From Actinoplanes sp. L3-i22 (lineage in GTDB: Bacteria; Actinomycetota; Actinomycetes; Mycobacteriales; Micromonosporaceae): 64,000 bases of DNA. Below the pieces are notes generated by a model. The model had not been told where the DNA came from, did not search any database, and saw only the letters and a program-made list of their open reading frames with translations. Location of the stretch: contig NZ_AP024745.1 in assembly GCF_019704555.1 (NCBI RefSeq), positions 2,984,501 to 3,048,500 on the forward strand, written 5' to 3'. The position numbers were made by a program, and so were the translations under genes. The number at the start of each line of letters is the position of its first letter. Positions within the stretch are counted from its first letter, which is position 1. This document shows positions 45,406 to 53,668 of this stretch, in pieces.

Positions 45406-46655
45406 TGTTCCAGACCAATAACCCGGACCCCGTCCTCCTCCGTGGCATGACCCAGCGGCGGCTCGGCCGCCGGGACGCGATGCGCCTCGGTGGCGTGTCG
45501 GCCCTCGGTGCCTTCCTCGCCGCGTGCGGCGTGCAGGGCAAGGGCTCGCCGCAGGCCAGCGTGGCCCCGGACGCGGTGGAGAAGTTCTGGAGCGGCAAGG
45601 TCAAGAACGGCAAGGTCGACTTCGCCAACTGGCCGCTCTACATGGACCCGAAGAAGCCCGAGCTCGCGAAGTTCACCGCGAAGACCGGCATCACGGTCAA
45701 CTACCAGGAGGTCATCCAGGAGATGGGGCCCTGGTTCGCCAAGGTGCAGCCCCAGCTCTCGGCCGGTCAGTCGATCGGCTTCGACCTCATGGTGATCACC
45801 AACTCGGTCCAGTTCGGGCAGTTCCGCTCCGGCGGCTTCCTCGCCCCGCTCGACCACTCGAAGCTGACCAACTACGCGGCCAACGCGGCCAAGTCGTACG
45901 CAAATGAAGCTTTTGATCCTGGCAATGTCTTCAGTATCCCGTGGGCGTCCGGCATCACCGGTATCGCCTACGACATCAAGAAGACCGGCCGGGAGATCAC
46001 CTCGCTGGCCGACCTGTGGGACCCGAAGTTCAAGGGCAAGGTCGGCATGTTCTCCGACAGCCAGGAGCTGGCCAACTTCGGCCTGCTCGCGGCGGGCCTC
46101 AAGCCGGCCGACTCCGGCGAGGAGGAGTGGAAGAAGGCCGCGGCCAAGCTCAAGGAGCAGAAGGACGCCGGCCTGGTCCGCAACTACTACGACCAGAGCT
46201 ACGTCGACGCGCTCGGCAAGGGCGAGGTCTGGCTGACCCAGGCCTGGTCCGGGGACATCTTCCAGAAGAACGTCTCCGACGGCACCGACTTCCGGTTCAT
46301 CATCCCGTCCGAGGGCGGCACGATCTGGACCGACAACATGACGATCCCGATCACCGCGGCGAACCCGGTCGACGCGATCACGCTGATGGACTTCTTCTAC
46401 GAGGTCGAGACCGCCGCGACCCTGGCCGAGTACATCAACTACGTGTGCCCGGTGCCGGCCGCCCAGGAGCAGATCAAGAAGGACGCCGCGGCCGCCACCG
46501 GCGACGACAAGGCGACCCTGACCGACGTGGCGTCGAGCCCGCTGGTGTTCCCGGGCGACGCCGACTACGCGAAGCTGCACTACTACGTGGACTTCAACAC
46601 CGCGGAGGAGCAGCAGAAATTCCAGAGCATCTTCGAACCGATCACATTGAGCTGA
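45405..46655 (+). CDS. potD: spermidine/putrescine-binding lipoprotein, Tat-type signal
   Basis: A 416-residue binding protein. Arg-Arg in GRRDAMRLGG (21-30) followed by a hydrophobic stretch and lipobox LAAC (Cys41) indicates a Tat-exported lipoprotein. The mature fold is of the PotD/PotF type (VDFANWPLYMDP, FDLMVITNSVQFGQFRSGGFLAPLD, SGITGIAYDIKKTG, GEVWLTQAWSGDIFQ, IWTDNMTIP). The ligand is probably a polyamine, from the neighbouring oxidase, aminotransferase and dehydrogenase genes. Confidence 0.9.
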   Translation: MFQTNNPDPVLLRGMTQRRLGRRDAMRLGGVSALGAFLAACGVQGKGSPQASVAPDAVEKFWSGKVKNGKVDFANWPLYMDPKKPELAKFTAKTGITVNYQEVIQEMGPWFAKVQPQLSAGQSIGFDLMVITNSVQFGQFRSGGFLAPLDHSKLTNYAANAAKSYANEAFDPGNVFSIPWASGITGIAYDIKKTGREITSLADLWDPKFKGKVGMFSDSQELANFGLLAAGLKPADSGEEEWKKAAAKLKEQKDAGLVRNYYDQSYVDALGKGEVWLTQAWSGDIFQKNVSDGTDFRFIIPSEGGTIWTDNMTIPITAANPVDAITLMDFFYEVETAATLAEYINYVCPVPAAQEQIKKDAAAATGDDKATLTDVASSPLVFPGDADYAKLHYYVDFNTAEEQQKFQSIFEPITLS

Positions 46656-46659
46656 GCCG

Positions 46660-47523
46660 ATGAACCGGGTAAAACGTACACTTGCCCCCTACCTGCTCGT
46701 GCTGCCCGGCGGGTTGTGGCTGTTGCTGTTCTTCATCGTGCCGATGGCGGCCATGGTGTCGCTGTCGCTGCAGCAGGGCGATGTCATCAACGGGTACCGG
46801 TTCACCGGTCACTGGCAGACCTACGTGGATGCCATCACCGACTACCGGGTCCAGTTGATCCGCTCGCTGGTGTACGGGCTCATCGCGACGATCATCCTCA
46901 TCGTGATGTCCTTCCCGATGGCTTACTGGATCGCCTTCCACGGCGGCAAGCGGAAGTCGACGTACCTGTTCCTGATCCTCCTGCCGTTCTTCGTGTCGTT
47001 CGTGCTGCGGACGATCTCCTGGCGGCAACTGCTCACCGACGACGGGGTGCTGCTGCATCCGCTGAAGGAGGCCGGGCTGCTCTCGCCCGGCTTCCACATC
47101 CTCGGCACCCCGTCCGCGGTGATCTTCGGGCTGGTCTACAACTCGCTGCCGTTCATGGTGCTGCCGATCTACGTGGCCCTGGAGCGGATCGACCCGCGGG
47201 TGCTCGAGGCGGCCCGGGACCTCTACGCGAAGCCGCCGACCGTGTTCCGCAAGGTGGTCCTCCCGCTGGCGCTGCCCGGTGTCTTCGCCGGCGTGCTGAT
47301 GACGTTCGTGCCGGCCAGCGCGGACTACGTGAACTCGCAGGTGCTGGGCAGCTCCAGCACCACCATGATCGGCCAGGTGATCCAGGCGCAGTACCTGGCC
47401 AACTCCAACTACCCGATGGCCTCGGCCCTGTCGTTCATGCTGATGGCGGTGCTGCTCGTCGGCGTCTTCGCCTACGCCCGGGCGCTCGGCACCGAGGACG
47501 TCATGAATGCGGCGGCACGATGA
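46660..47523 (+). CDS. potB: polyamine ABC transporter permease
   Basis: A 287-residue permease with about six membrane helices (first LLVLPGGLWLLLFFIVPMAA). The EAA loop reads EAARDLYAKPPTVFRKVVLP with a conserved Gly equivalent. It follows potD by 4 bases and overlaps potC (ATGA). Confidence 0.9.
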   Translation: MNRVKRTLAPYLLVLPGGLWLLLFFIVPMAAMVSLSLQQGDVINGYRFTGHWQTYVDAITDYRVQLIRSLVYGLIATIILIVMSFPMAYWIAFHGGKRKSTYLFLILLPFFVSFVLRTISWRQLLTDDGVLLHPLKEAGLLSPGFHILGTPSAVIFGLVYNSLPFMVLPIYVALERIDPRVLEAARDLYAKPPTVFRKVVLPLALPGVFAGVLMTFVPASADYVNSQVLGSSSTTMIGQVIQAQYLANSNYPMASALSFMLMAVLLVGVFAYARALGTEDVMNAAAR

Positions 47524-48371
47524 CGACCTCGACGCTCACCCCGCCGGCCACGGCGCCCGCCCCGGTCCGCCCGCGCCGCCGGGTCCGGATCACCGGCGCC
47601 GGCGTGATGTTCACCTACACCTGGCTGATCATCCTCTGGCTGGTCCTGCCGATCTTCGTGATGATCCTGTTCGGGTTCAACGACCCGAAGGGCCGGTTCA
47701 ACCAGACCTGGCAGGGCTTCACGTTCAAGTGGTACAAGGACGTCTTCGCGATCCACGAGCTCACCTCGGCGCTCTGGCTCTCGCTGGTCATCGCGGTGGT
47801 GAGCTCGCTGATCGCCGGCGCGATCGGCACCGGCATCGGGTACGCCCTGGGCCGCTACCAGTTCCGCGGGTCCGGCGGGCTGAACCTGCTCCTGTTCGCC
47901 ACGATGGCCTCGCCCGAGCTGGTCATGGGCGCCTCGCTGCTGAGCCTGTTCGTCTCGCTCAACTCCGGTCTGGGCGCGTCCACGATCGTCATCGGCCACG
48001 TGCTCTTCTCCATCTCGTTCGTCTCCACCGTGGTCCGGGCCCGGGTGATCACCCTGGACCGGTCGATCGAGGAGGCCGCGGCCGACCTGGGCGCCAACGC
48101 GTGGACGACGTTCTGGAAGGTCACCTTCCCGATCATCCTGCCGGCGGTCTTCTCCGGTGTGCTGCTCGCCTTCGCGCTGTCGATCGACGACTTCGTGGTC
48201 ACCAACTTCATCTCCGGCAACGCGACCACGTTCCCGCTCTACATCTGGGGTGCCACCCGGGTCGGCCTGCCCCCGCAGGTCAACGTGATGGGCACGCTGA
48301 TCTTCGCGACCGGCGTGCTGATCGCGGTGGTGTCCAACCTGCGTTCCAGGGCCAAATCCAAACAGGACTGA
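47520..48371 (+). CDS. potC: polyamine ABC transporter permease
   Basis: A 283-residue permease with about six helices and the EAA motif EEAAADLGANAWTTFWKVT. The ATG overlaps the potB stop. Pairs with PotB to form the channel. Six bases separate it from the oxidase gene that follows. Confidence 0.9.
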   Translation: MTTSTLTPPATAPAPVRPRRRVRITGAGVMFTYTWLIILWLVLPIFVMILFGFNDPKGRFNQTWQGFTFKWYKDVFAIHELTSALWLSLVIAVVSSLIAGAIGTGIGYALGRYQFRGSGGLNLLLFATMASPELVMGASLLSLFVSLNSGLGASTIVIGHVLFSISFVSTVVRARVITLDRSIEEAAADLGANAWTTFWKVTFPIILPAVFSGVLLAFALSIDDFVVTNFISGNATTFPLYIWGATRVGLPPQVNVMGTLIFATGVLIAVVSNLRSRAKSKQD

Positions 48372-48377
48372 TATCTC

Positions 48378-49778
48378 ATGGAAGACCCCTTCCATACCCC
48401 CCTCGCCGGCGCGATCGGGGAGCCGTACTGGCTCAACCAGGACGGCGCCCCGGCGCCGGCGGAACCGCTCATGGGCGTCGACACCGCGGACCTCGCGATC
48501 ATCGGCGCCGGCTACAGCGGGCTGTGGACCGCACTGCTGGCGAAGGAACAGGACCCCGGACGGGACGTGGTGGTGATCGAGGCCGGCACGGCCGGCTGGG
48601 CGGCCTCCGGCCGCAACGGCGGCTTCTGCTCGGCCAGCCTCACCCACGGCTTCGACAACGGCCTCAGCCGCTTCCCCGACGAGATGGAGCGGCTCGAACA
48701 GATGGGCCTGCGCAACCTCGACGAGATCGAGGAGACGATTCGACGGTACGGCATCGAGTGCGACTTCGAGCGCACCGGCGAGCTCAACGTCGCCACCACC
48801 GACTGGCAGTTGCAGGAGCTGACCGAGTACTACGAGGAGGCCTCGGCCCGGGGCCTCAACGTCCAGCTGCTGGACAAGGAGCAGGTCCGCGCGGAGATCA
48901 ACTCGCCGACGTACCTGGGCGCGGTCTGGGACGTGGACAGCACCGCGCTGGTCGACCCGGCCCGCCTGGTCTGGGGCCTGCGGCGGGCCTGCGCCGGCCT
49001 GGGCGTCCGCTTCTACGAGAACAGTCGGGTCGAGAAGATCTCGTCGGGTAGGGGCGGGCTGCGCCTGCACACCTGGCGCGGTCGCCTCGAGGCCAAGCAG
49101 GTGGCGCTGGCCACCGGCGCGCACGGGCAGCTGCTCCGCCGGCTGCGCAACTGGGTCGTCCCGGTCTACGACTACGCGCTGATCACCGAGCCGCTCACCG
49201 ACGCACAGCTGGCCGAGATCGGCTGGCGGCAGCGGATGGGCGTCGGCGACTCGGCGAACCAGTTCCACTACTACCGGCTCACCGCGGACAACCGGATCCT
49301 CTGGGGCGGCTACGACGCGGTCTACTACAACGGCGGCCGGCTCGCCCCGGAGCGGGACCTGCGCGAGGAGACGTTCCGGGTCCTGGCGCAGCACTTCTTC
49401 GAGACGTTTCCGCAGCTCGCCGACGTGCGCTTCACCCACAAATGGGGCGGCGTGATCGACACCTGCAGCCGGTTCAGCGCATTCTTCGGCACCGCGTTCC
49501 GCGGCCGGCTGGCCTATGCCGTCGGCTACACCGGCCTGGGGGTCGGCGCCACGCGCTTCGGTGCGAAGGTGATGCTCGACCTGCTCAGCGGAGAAAAAAC
49601 CGAATTAACCCAATTGACGATGGTACGGCGTAAGCCCGTCCCGTTCCCGCCCGAGCCGATCCGTTCCTGGGTCATCCAGGTGACACGCCGCTCGATCGCC
49701 GAGGCCGACCGCAACGGCGGCCGCCGCAATCTGTGGCTCCGCACGCTCGACCGCTTCGGCCTGGGGTTCGACTCATAG
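48378..49778 (+). CDS. PuuB-like FAD-dependent amine oxidoreductase
   Basis: A 466-residue DAO-fold flavoenzyme. N-terminal FAD dinucleotide motif IIGAGYSGLWTA (about 41-52), VVIEAGTAGWAASGRNGGFCS and the C-terminal GYTGLGVGATRFGAK. Resembles gamma-glutamylputrescine oxidoreductase (PuuB). As no gamma-glutamylpolyamine synthetase (PuuA/GlnA3) is in the window, the substrate may be a free polyamine or its gamma-glutamyl form. Directly follows potABCD. A paralogue lies at 55976-57208. Confidence 0.87.
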   Translation: MEDPFHTPLAGAIGEPYWLNQDGAPAPAEPLMGVDTADLAIIGAGYSGLWTALLAKEQDPGRDVVVIEAGTAGWAASGRNGGFCSASLTHGFDNGLSRFPDEMERLEQMGLRNLDEIEETIRRYGIECDFERTGELNVATTDWQLQELTEYYEEASARGLNVQLLDKEQVRAEINSPTYLGAVWDVDSTALVDPARLVWGLRRACAGLGVRFYENSRVEKISSGRGGLRLHTWRGRLEAKQVALATGAHGQLLRRLRNWVVPVYDYALITEPLTDAQLAEIGWRQRMGVGDSANQFHYYRLTADNRILWGGYDAVYYNGGRLAPERDLREETFRVLAQHFFETFPQLADVRFTHKWGGVIDTCSRFSAFFGTAFRGRLAYAVGYTGLGVGATRFGAKVMLDLLSGEKTELTQLTMVRRKPVPFPPEPIRSWVIQVTRRSIAEADRNGGRRNLWLRTLDRFGLGFDS

Positions 49779-49793
49779 CTTTCCCGCTTTGCC

Positions 49794-49822
49794 GCACCGG
49801 CCGGAAAAGCCCTGGCCGGTGC
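49794..49822 (+). terminator. hairpin terminator after the polyamine transport operon
   Basis: Perfect 9-bp stem GCACCGGCC (49794-49802) and complement (49814-49822) with an 11-base loop, followed by CCCTTT. A second, weaker palindrome (ATTTCCG/CGGAAAT, 49840-49862) follows, perhaps an operator of the next gene. Confidence 0.7.
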
Positions 49823-49945
49823 CCCTTTCGACCTTAGGTATTTCCGTGAAAAGCGCGGAAATAGTTGTCCCAGGACTTGTGCACGACGGATTCCGTCGGC
49901 AGGATCAGGGGCAACAACAGGAACTAGTGGCCAGTGGAGACTCCC

Positions 49946-51328
49946 GTGACCGACCGACAGCCCGACGATGTGGACGCCCTCTCCGCGACCGCCCGTGACC
50001 ACCTGTGGATGCACTTCACCCGCCTCTCCTCGTACCAGGACGCTCCGGTACCGGTGATCACCCGTGGTGACGGGTGCTACGTGTGGGACTCCACCGGCCG
50101 TCGCTACCTGGACGGGCTCTCCGCCCTGTTCGTGGTGCAGACCGGCCACGGCCGGCAGGAGCTCGCCGACGCCGCCGCCAAGCAGGCCGCCGAACTGGCG
50201 TACTTCCCGATCTGGTCGTATGGCCACCCGAAGGCGATCGAGCTGGCCGGCCGGCTGGCGCAGATGGCCCCCGGCGACCTGAACCGGGTCTTCTTCACCA
50301 CCGGCGGCTCCGAGGCCGTCGAGTCCGCGTGGAAGCTGGCCCGGGCCTACTTCAAGCGCGTCGGCAAGCCGATGAAGCACAAGGTCATCTCCCGTGCCGT
50401 CGCCTATCACGGCAGCTCGATGGGCGCCCTGTCGATCACCGGGATCCCGCCGTTCAAGCAGGACTTCGAGCCGCTGATCCCGAGCACCATGCGAGTGCCG
50501 AACACGAACTACTACCGGCGTGCCGACGAGAGTCAGACGCCGGAGCAGTTCGGTGTCTGGGCCGCCGACCGGATCGCCGAGATGATCGAGTTCGAGGGCC
50601 CGGACACGGTCGCCGCGGTCTACCTCGAGCCGGTGCAGAACGCGGGCGGTTGCTTCCCGCCGCCGCCCGGCTACTTCCAGCGGGTCCGCGAGATCTGCGA
50701 CCGCTACGACGTGCTGCTCGTCTCCGACGAGGTGATCTGCGCGTTCGGCCGGCTCGGCGAGTACTTCGGCGCCGACAAGTACGGTTACCAGCCCGACATC
50801 ATCACCGTCGCCAAGGGCCTGACCTCCGGTTACGTTCCGCTCGGCGCGATGATCGCCTCCGAGCGCCTGGCCGAGCCGTTCAAGCACGGCTCCGAGATGT
50901 TCGCCCACGGCATCACCTACGGCGGCCACCCGGTCGGCGCCGCGGTCGCGCTCGCCAACATCGACATCATGGAGCGGGAGAACCTCAACCAGCACGTCCG
51001 GGACAACAGCCCGTTGTTCCGGTCCTACCTGGAGCGGCTCACCGACCTCCCGATCGTCGGCGACGTCCGCGGTGACGGCTACTTCTTCGGCATCGAGATG
51101 GTCAAGGACAAGGCCACGAAGGAAACCTTCAACGCCGACGAGTCCGAGCGCCTTCTGCGCGGCTACCTCTCCAGCGCCCTCTTCGAAGCCGGCCTCTACT
51201 GCCGCGCCGACGACCGCGGCGACCCGGTCATCCAGCTGGCCCCGCCCCTGACCGCCACGGAAACCCAGTTCGCCGAGATCGAACAGATCCTCCGCTCAGT
51301 CCTCACCGAGGCCTGGAACCGCCTCTGA
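49946..51328 (+). CDS. class III aminotransferase, putrescine/diamine-pyruvate type
   Basis: A 460-residue PLP enzyme with PLP Lys290 in ITVAKGLTSGY, Asp in VSDEVICAFGR and HGITYGGHPVGAAVALANIDI near the C-terminus. It resembles SpuC and other omega-transaminases acting on putrescine, taurine or beta-alanine. The GTG at 49946 follows TGGAGA; a GTG four codons earlier is possible. Located behind the transporter and oxidase genes, so deamination of imported putrescine to aminobutyraldehyde is plausible. Confidence 0.87.
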   Translation: MTDRQPDDVDALSATARDHLWMHFTRLSSYQDAPVPVITRGDGCYVWDSTGRRYLDGLSALFVVQTGHGRQELADAAAKQAAELAYFPIWSYGHPKAIELAGRLAQMAPGDLNRVFFTTGGSEAVESAWKLARAYFKRVGKPMKHKVISRAVAYHGSSMGALSITGIPPFKQDFEPLIPSTMRVPNTNYYRRADESQTPEQFGVWAADRIAEMIEFEGPDTVAAVYLEPVQNAGGCFPPPPGYFQRVREICDRYDVLLVSDEVICAFGRLGEYFGADKYGYQPDIITVAKGLTSGYVPLGAMIASERLAEPFKHGSEMFAHGITYGGHPVGAAVALANIDIMERENLNQHVRDNSPLFRSYLERLTDLPIVGDVRGDGYFFGIEMVKDKATKETFNADESERLLRGYLSSALFEAGLYCRADDRGDPVIQLAPPLTATETQFAEIEQILRSVLTEAWNRL

Positions 51329-51340
51329 CCCACCGCCCGG

Positions 51341-51366
51341 CCCGCCTTTCCCTCGGGGAGGGCGGG
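51341..51366 (+). terminator. hairpin after the aminotransferase gene
   Basis: CCCGCC (51341-51346) pairs with GGCGGG (51361-51366), with inner CTC/GAG pairing, 12 bases after the stop. Likely terminator, without a long T-run. Confidence 0.55.
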
Positions 51367-51455
51367 TCGTTCCGCTTGTCGCGGTCGCCTCCATCCCGCG
51401 TCCAGCGCAGTTCCTGACTCGCGCGGCCATCCCTGTCTCACCCAAGCCGCCGGCG

Positions 51456-51610
51456 ACTCGGCGCGATGGGCGGTAGCGACTTGGGCTCTGTCTCACGTGC
51501 GCGCCCGCGCCTCTGGGGACTCGGCGCGATGGGTGGTGACGACTTGGGCCCTGTCTCACGTGCGCGCCCGCGACTCTGGCGGCTCGGCGCGATGGGTGGT
51601 AGCGACTCGA
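51456..51610. repeat. 63-bp tandem repeats, about 2.4 copies
   Basis: Units begin at 51456, 51519 and 51582 with CTCGGCGCGATGGGYGGT, and contain GACTTGGGCYCTGTCTCACG followed by a GC-rich CGTGCGCGCCCGCG palindromic stretch. They lie in the 316-bp gap between the aminotransferase and MerR genes. The 63-bp period keeps frames open on both strands, but neither product looks like a protein. No spacers, so not CRISPR. Confidence 0.8.
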
Positions 51611-51644
51611 GGTGCGAGGGCGATGCCCGTACCAAAGCGGGTTT

Positions 51645-52082
51645 TTAATTGGCTTTTGATGGGGTTTTCGAAGTCGACGCGGTGCCGGTCCAGAGGTTGG
51701 TGGCGGTGCCTTCGGCGACGTGGGCGCTGTAGACGGCGACCTTGTAGTCGATGACCTCGCGGAATTTCTGCAGGCGGCGGATCTGTTCGTCGACACGTTC
51801 GCGGTGGTCGCGCAGCAGGTCCAGGCGGTCGGACTCGTTGCCGGCGCCGGCGCGGACCAGGTCGGCGAAGCGTTTGATCTCGCTCAGCGGCATGCCGGTC
51901 GCCCGGAGGTTGGTGCAGATCTCCAGCCAGCCCTCGTCCTCCTCCCGGTAGACGCGCCGGCCCGCGGAATCCCGCTCGACCGGGCGGGTCAGCAGGCCGG
52001 CCCGCTCGTAGAAGCGCAGCGTGTCCACGCTCAGCCCGGTTCTGCGGGCGATCTCTCCGATGCTCAGCCCGACGTCGTTCAT
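51645..52082 (-). CDS. MerR-family transcriptional regulator
   Basis: A 145-residue regulator with an N-terminal MerR winged helix (LSIGEIARRTGLSVDTLRFYERAGLL, in pieces 6-31; then RVYREEDEGWLEI) and a coiled-coil dimerisation helix (about 85-120, DRLDLLRDHRERVDEQIRRLQ). There are no metal-binding Cys residues, so it probably senses a small organic ligand or stress. The ATG has no ribosome-binding site and may be leaderless. Upstream lies the DnaA-box-like repeat. Confidence 0.88.
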   Translation of the reverse strand: MNDVGLSIGEIARRTGLSVDTLRFYERAGLLTRPVERDSAGRRVYREEDEGWLEICTNLRATGMPLSEIKRFADLVRAGAGNESDRLDLLRDHRERVDEQIRRLQKFREVIDYKVAVYSAHVAEGTATNLWTGTASTSKTPSKAN

Positions 52083-52118
52083 GCGCCCGAGCCTAGCGCC
52101 GCCGCGAGATCTTTTGAG

Positions 52119-52164
52119 GTTATCCACAGTGGCCGGTTGTCCACAGGGGACCTGCATGATCTTG
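52119..52164 (+). repeat. 46-bp dispersed element with two DnaA-box-like motifs, copy 1
   Basis: Contains TTATCCACA (52120-52128) and TTGTCCACA (52137-52145), same orientation, 17 bp apart, then GCATGATCTTG at 52154-52164. Copy 2 lies inverted at 55436-55481. Both nonamers equal known DnaA-box consensus sequences. Confidence 0.7.
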
Positions 52165-52290
52165 GCGTTCGGCGGGATAATGGGCGGTGGGCGGTAAGCC
52201 CCCGGTTGGGGTGGGGACCGCCCGCGCGCGCCGCCTGCGTGCCAGGCCGATCCGCGGCCTCCCGCCTGCGTGCCGGGCCGATCCGCGGCC

Positions 52291-53085
52291 TCAGCGCCGA
52301 TCCAGATGACCACCCACCACCGTCAACTCCGTAGCATCCACCAGCACCGACTCCCCAGCCACCGCCGCCGCATGCACCGCCCGCACCGCGAACGCCACCA
52401 ACTCCGGCTGCTCCCGCGGAATCGGATGCCCGGAGTGCTCCGCCACGATCAGCGCCGCCCCCGCATCCCGGGCCAGGATCCGCTGGCTGGCCAGCCACAA
52501 CTCATCCGCCCCGGCGGGCGGAGTCGTCCCGGCCCACCGCCCCGGGCTACGGACCAGCACCAGCGTCGGCACCCCGGGCGGCTCCGCGTAGAGCACCTCC
52601 ACCTCCCCGTTGACGATGTCGATCGAGGTGGCGTCCCGGTCCCCGTCGGCGCCGTCCTCCGGGCTCTCCACCCCGGGGTAGACGTGGAACTGCGGCATCG
52701 CCCCGTCCACGTGCACCACCCCGGCCACCCGATGACCGTGCCGGTGGGCGTAGACCCGGGCGATCAGGCTCCCGATCGAGTGCCCGACGATCACCGCCGG
52801 CCCGCCGAGTCCCCGTTCGTCGAGGAGGGTGGCGAGCTCGTCCCCGAAGGCGCTGTACGGCAACGGCGGGTTCGGCGGCGGCCGATGCGGTGCCGTCCCG
52901 ACCCCGGGCCGGTCGTAGGTGACGGTGGTGAGGCCGGGGAGGAGGTCGACGACGGACTGCCAGTGCCGTCCGGGCTCGCCGAGAGCGGAGATGAACACGA
53001 TCGGTAGCTGAGGGATCACCTGATCGAGGGTATCGATGGTCGCCGTGCTCCGCCCGGCGAGAAAGCCCTGGAAATGCGGGTTCAT
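52291..53085 (-). CDS. alpha/beta-hydrolase fold protein
   Basis: A 264-residue hydrolase with the nucleophile elbow VGHSIGS (Ser103), acid candidate Asp127 in VHVDG and His220 in EHSGHPI. The oxyanion segment FISALGEPGRHW and the strand YDRPGVG are typical. Cytoplasmic; no signal peptide. The substrate (ester, lactone or epoxide) is not predictable. The ATG at 53085 follows GGTGG. No co-directional neighbour. Confidence 0.88.
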   Translation of the reverse strand: MNPHFQGFLAGRSTATIDTLDQVIPQLPIVFISALGEPGRHWQSVVDLLPGLTTVTYDRPGVGTAPHRPPPNPPLPYSAFGDELATLLDERGLGGPAVIVGHSIGSLIARVYAHRHGHRVAGVVHVDGAMPQFHVYPGVESPEDGADGDRDATSIDIVNGEVEVLYAEPPGVPTLVLVRSPGRWAGTTPPAGADELWLASQRILARDAGAALIVAEHSGHPIPREQPELVAFAVRAVHAAAVAGESVLVDATELTVVGGHLDRR

Positions 53086-53205
53086 ATCCACCGCCCGGAC
53101 GGTGTCTCGTTACAGTGGGGCCGGGCGGCCGTGGCGGCGTACATCGGCGGTGGTAATTGTCGGAAAATCTCCCGGCTCCGCCCGTCGCGAGCGCATGCTT
53201 ACGGA

Positions 53206-53601
53206 ATGGCCACTTTGCTGATCGCCGAGGACGACGAGGACATCGCCATCGTCCTGGCTCGGGTCTGCAAGCGGGCCGGCCTGGACGTGCTGCGTGCGCC
53301 GGACGGGCAGGCCGCGCTCGAGATGATCGTCGAGCGGCATCCGGACGCGCTGCTGACCGATCTCGGCATGCCCCGGATGGACGGCTGGGAGCTGATCCGC
53401 AAGGTGCGGGAGCACCCGGAGGTCGGTGACATCCCGGTGGCGATCCTGACCGGGCAGCTCGCGCCGGGGGATCCGCGCGCCGCGGCGGCGGAGGCCTGCG
53501 CCGTGCTGCTCAAGCCCTGTCCGAACGATCAGCTGCTGGCCACGATCCAGGAGCTGCTCGAGAACGGGCCGCACGAGCACGGCAAACCCTGCGGAGTTTA
53601 A
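53206..53601 (+). CDS. single-domain response regulator (REC)
   Basis: A 131-residue stand-alone receiver with acidic residues EDDED (8-12), phospho-acceptor Asp52 in LLTDLGMPRMDG, Thr in ILTGQ and Lys103 in LLKPCPN. It precedes the PAS-GAF kinase gene by 67 bp and probably forms a pair with it. The ATG at 53206 is chosen because MATLLIAEDDED is a typical receiver start; the ribosome-binding site is weak. Confidence 0.9.
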   Translation: MATLLIAEDDEDIAIVLARVCKRAGLDVLRAPDGQAALEMIVERHPDALLTDLGMPRMDGWELIRKVREHPEVGDIPVAILTGQLAPGDPRAAAAEACAVLLKPCPNDQLLATIQELLENGPHEHGKPCGV

Positions 53602-53668
53602 AACGTACATATAGGGTCAGAAACAATGATCCCGCGGCGTGCGGGCGGCTCGAGAAAACGGGCGGAAC

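Noticed and set aside
51456..51610. CRISPR array
   Set aside because: The 63-bp units are contiguous without spacers and only about 2.4 in number.
51438..51648. Repetitive small proteins in the 63-bp repeat region
   Set aside because: Frames stay open on both strands only because the period is divisible by three; products are Arg/Pro- or Gly/Ser-rich without a start signal.
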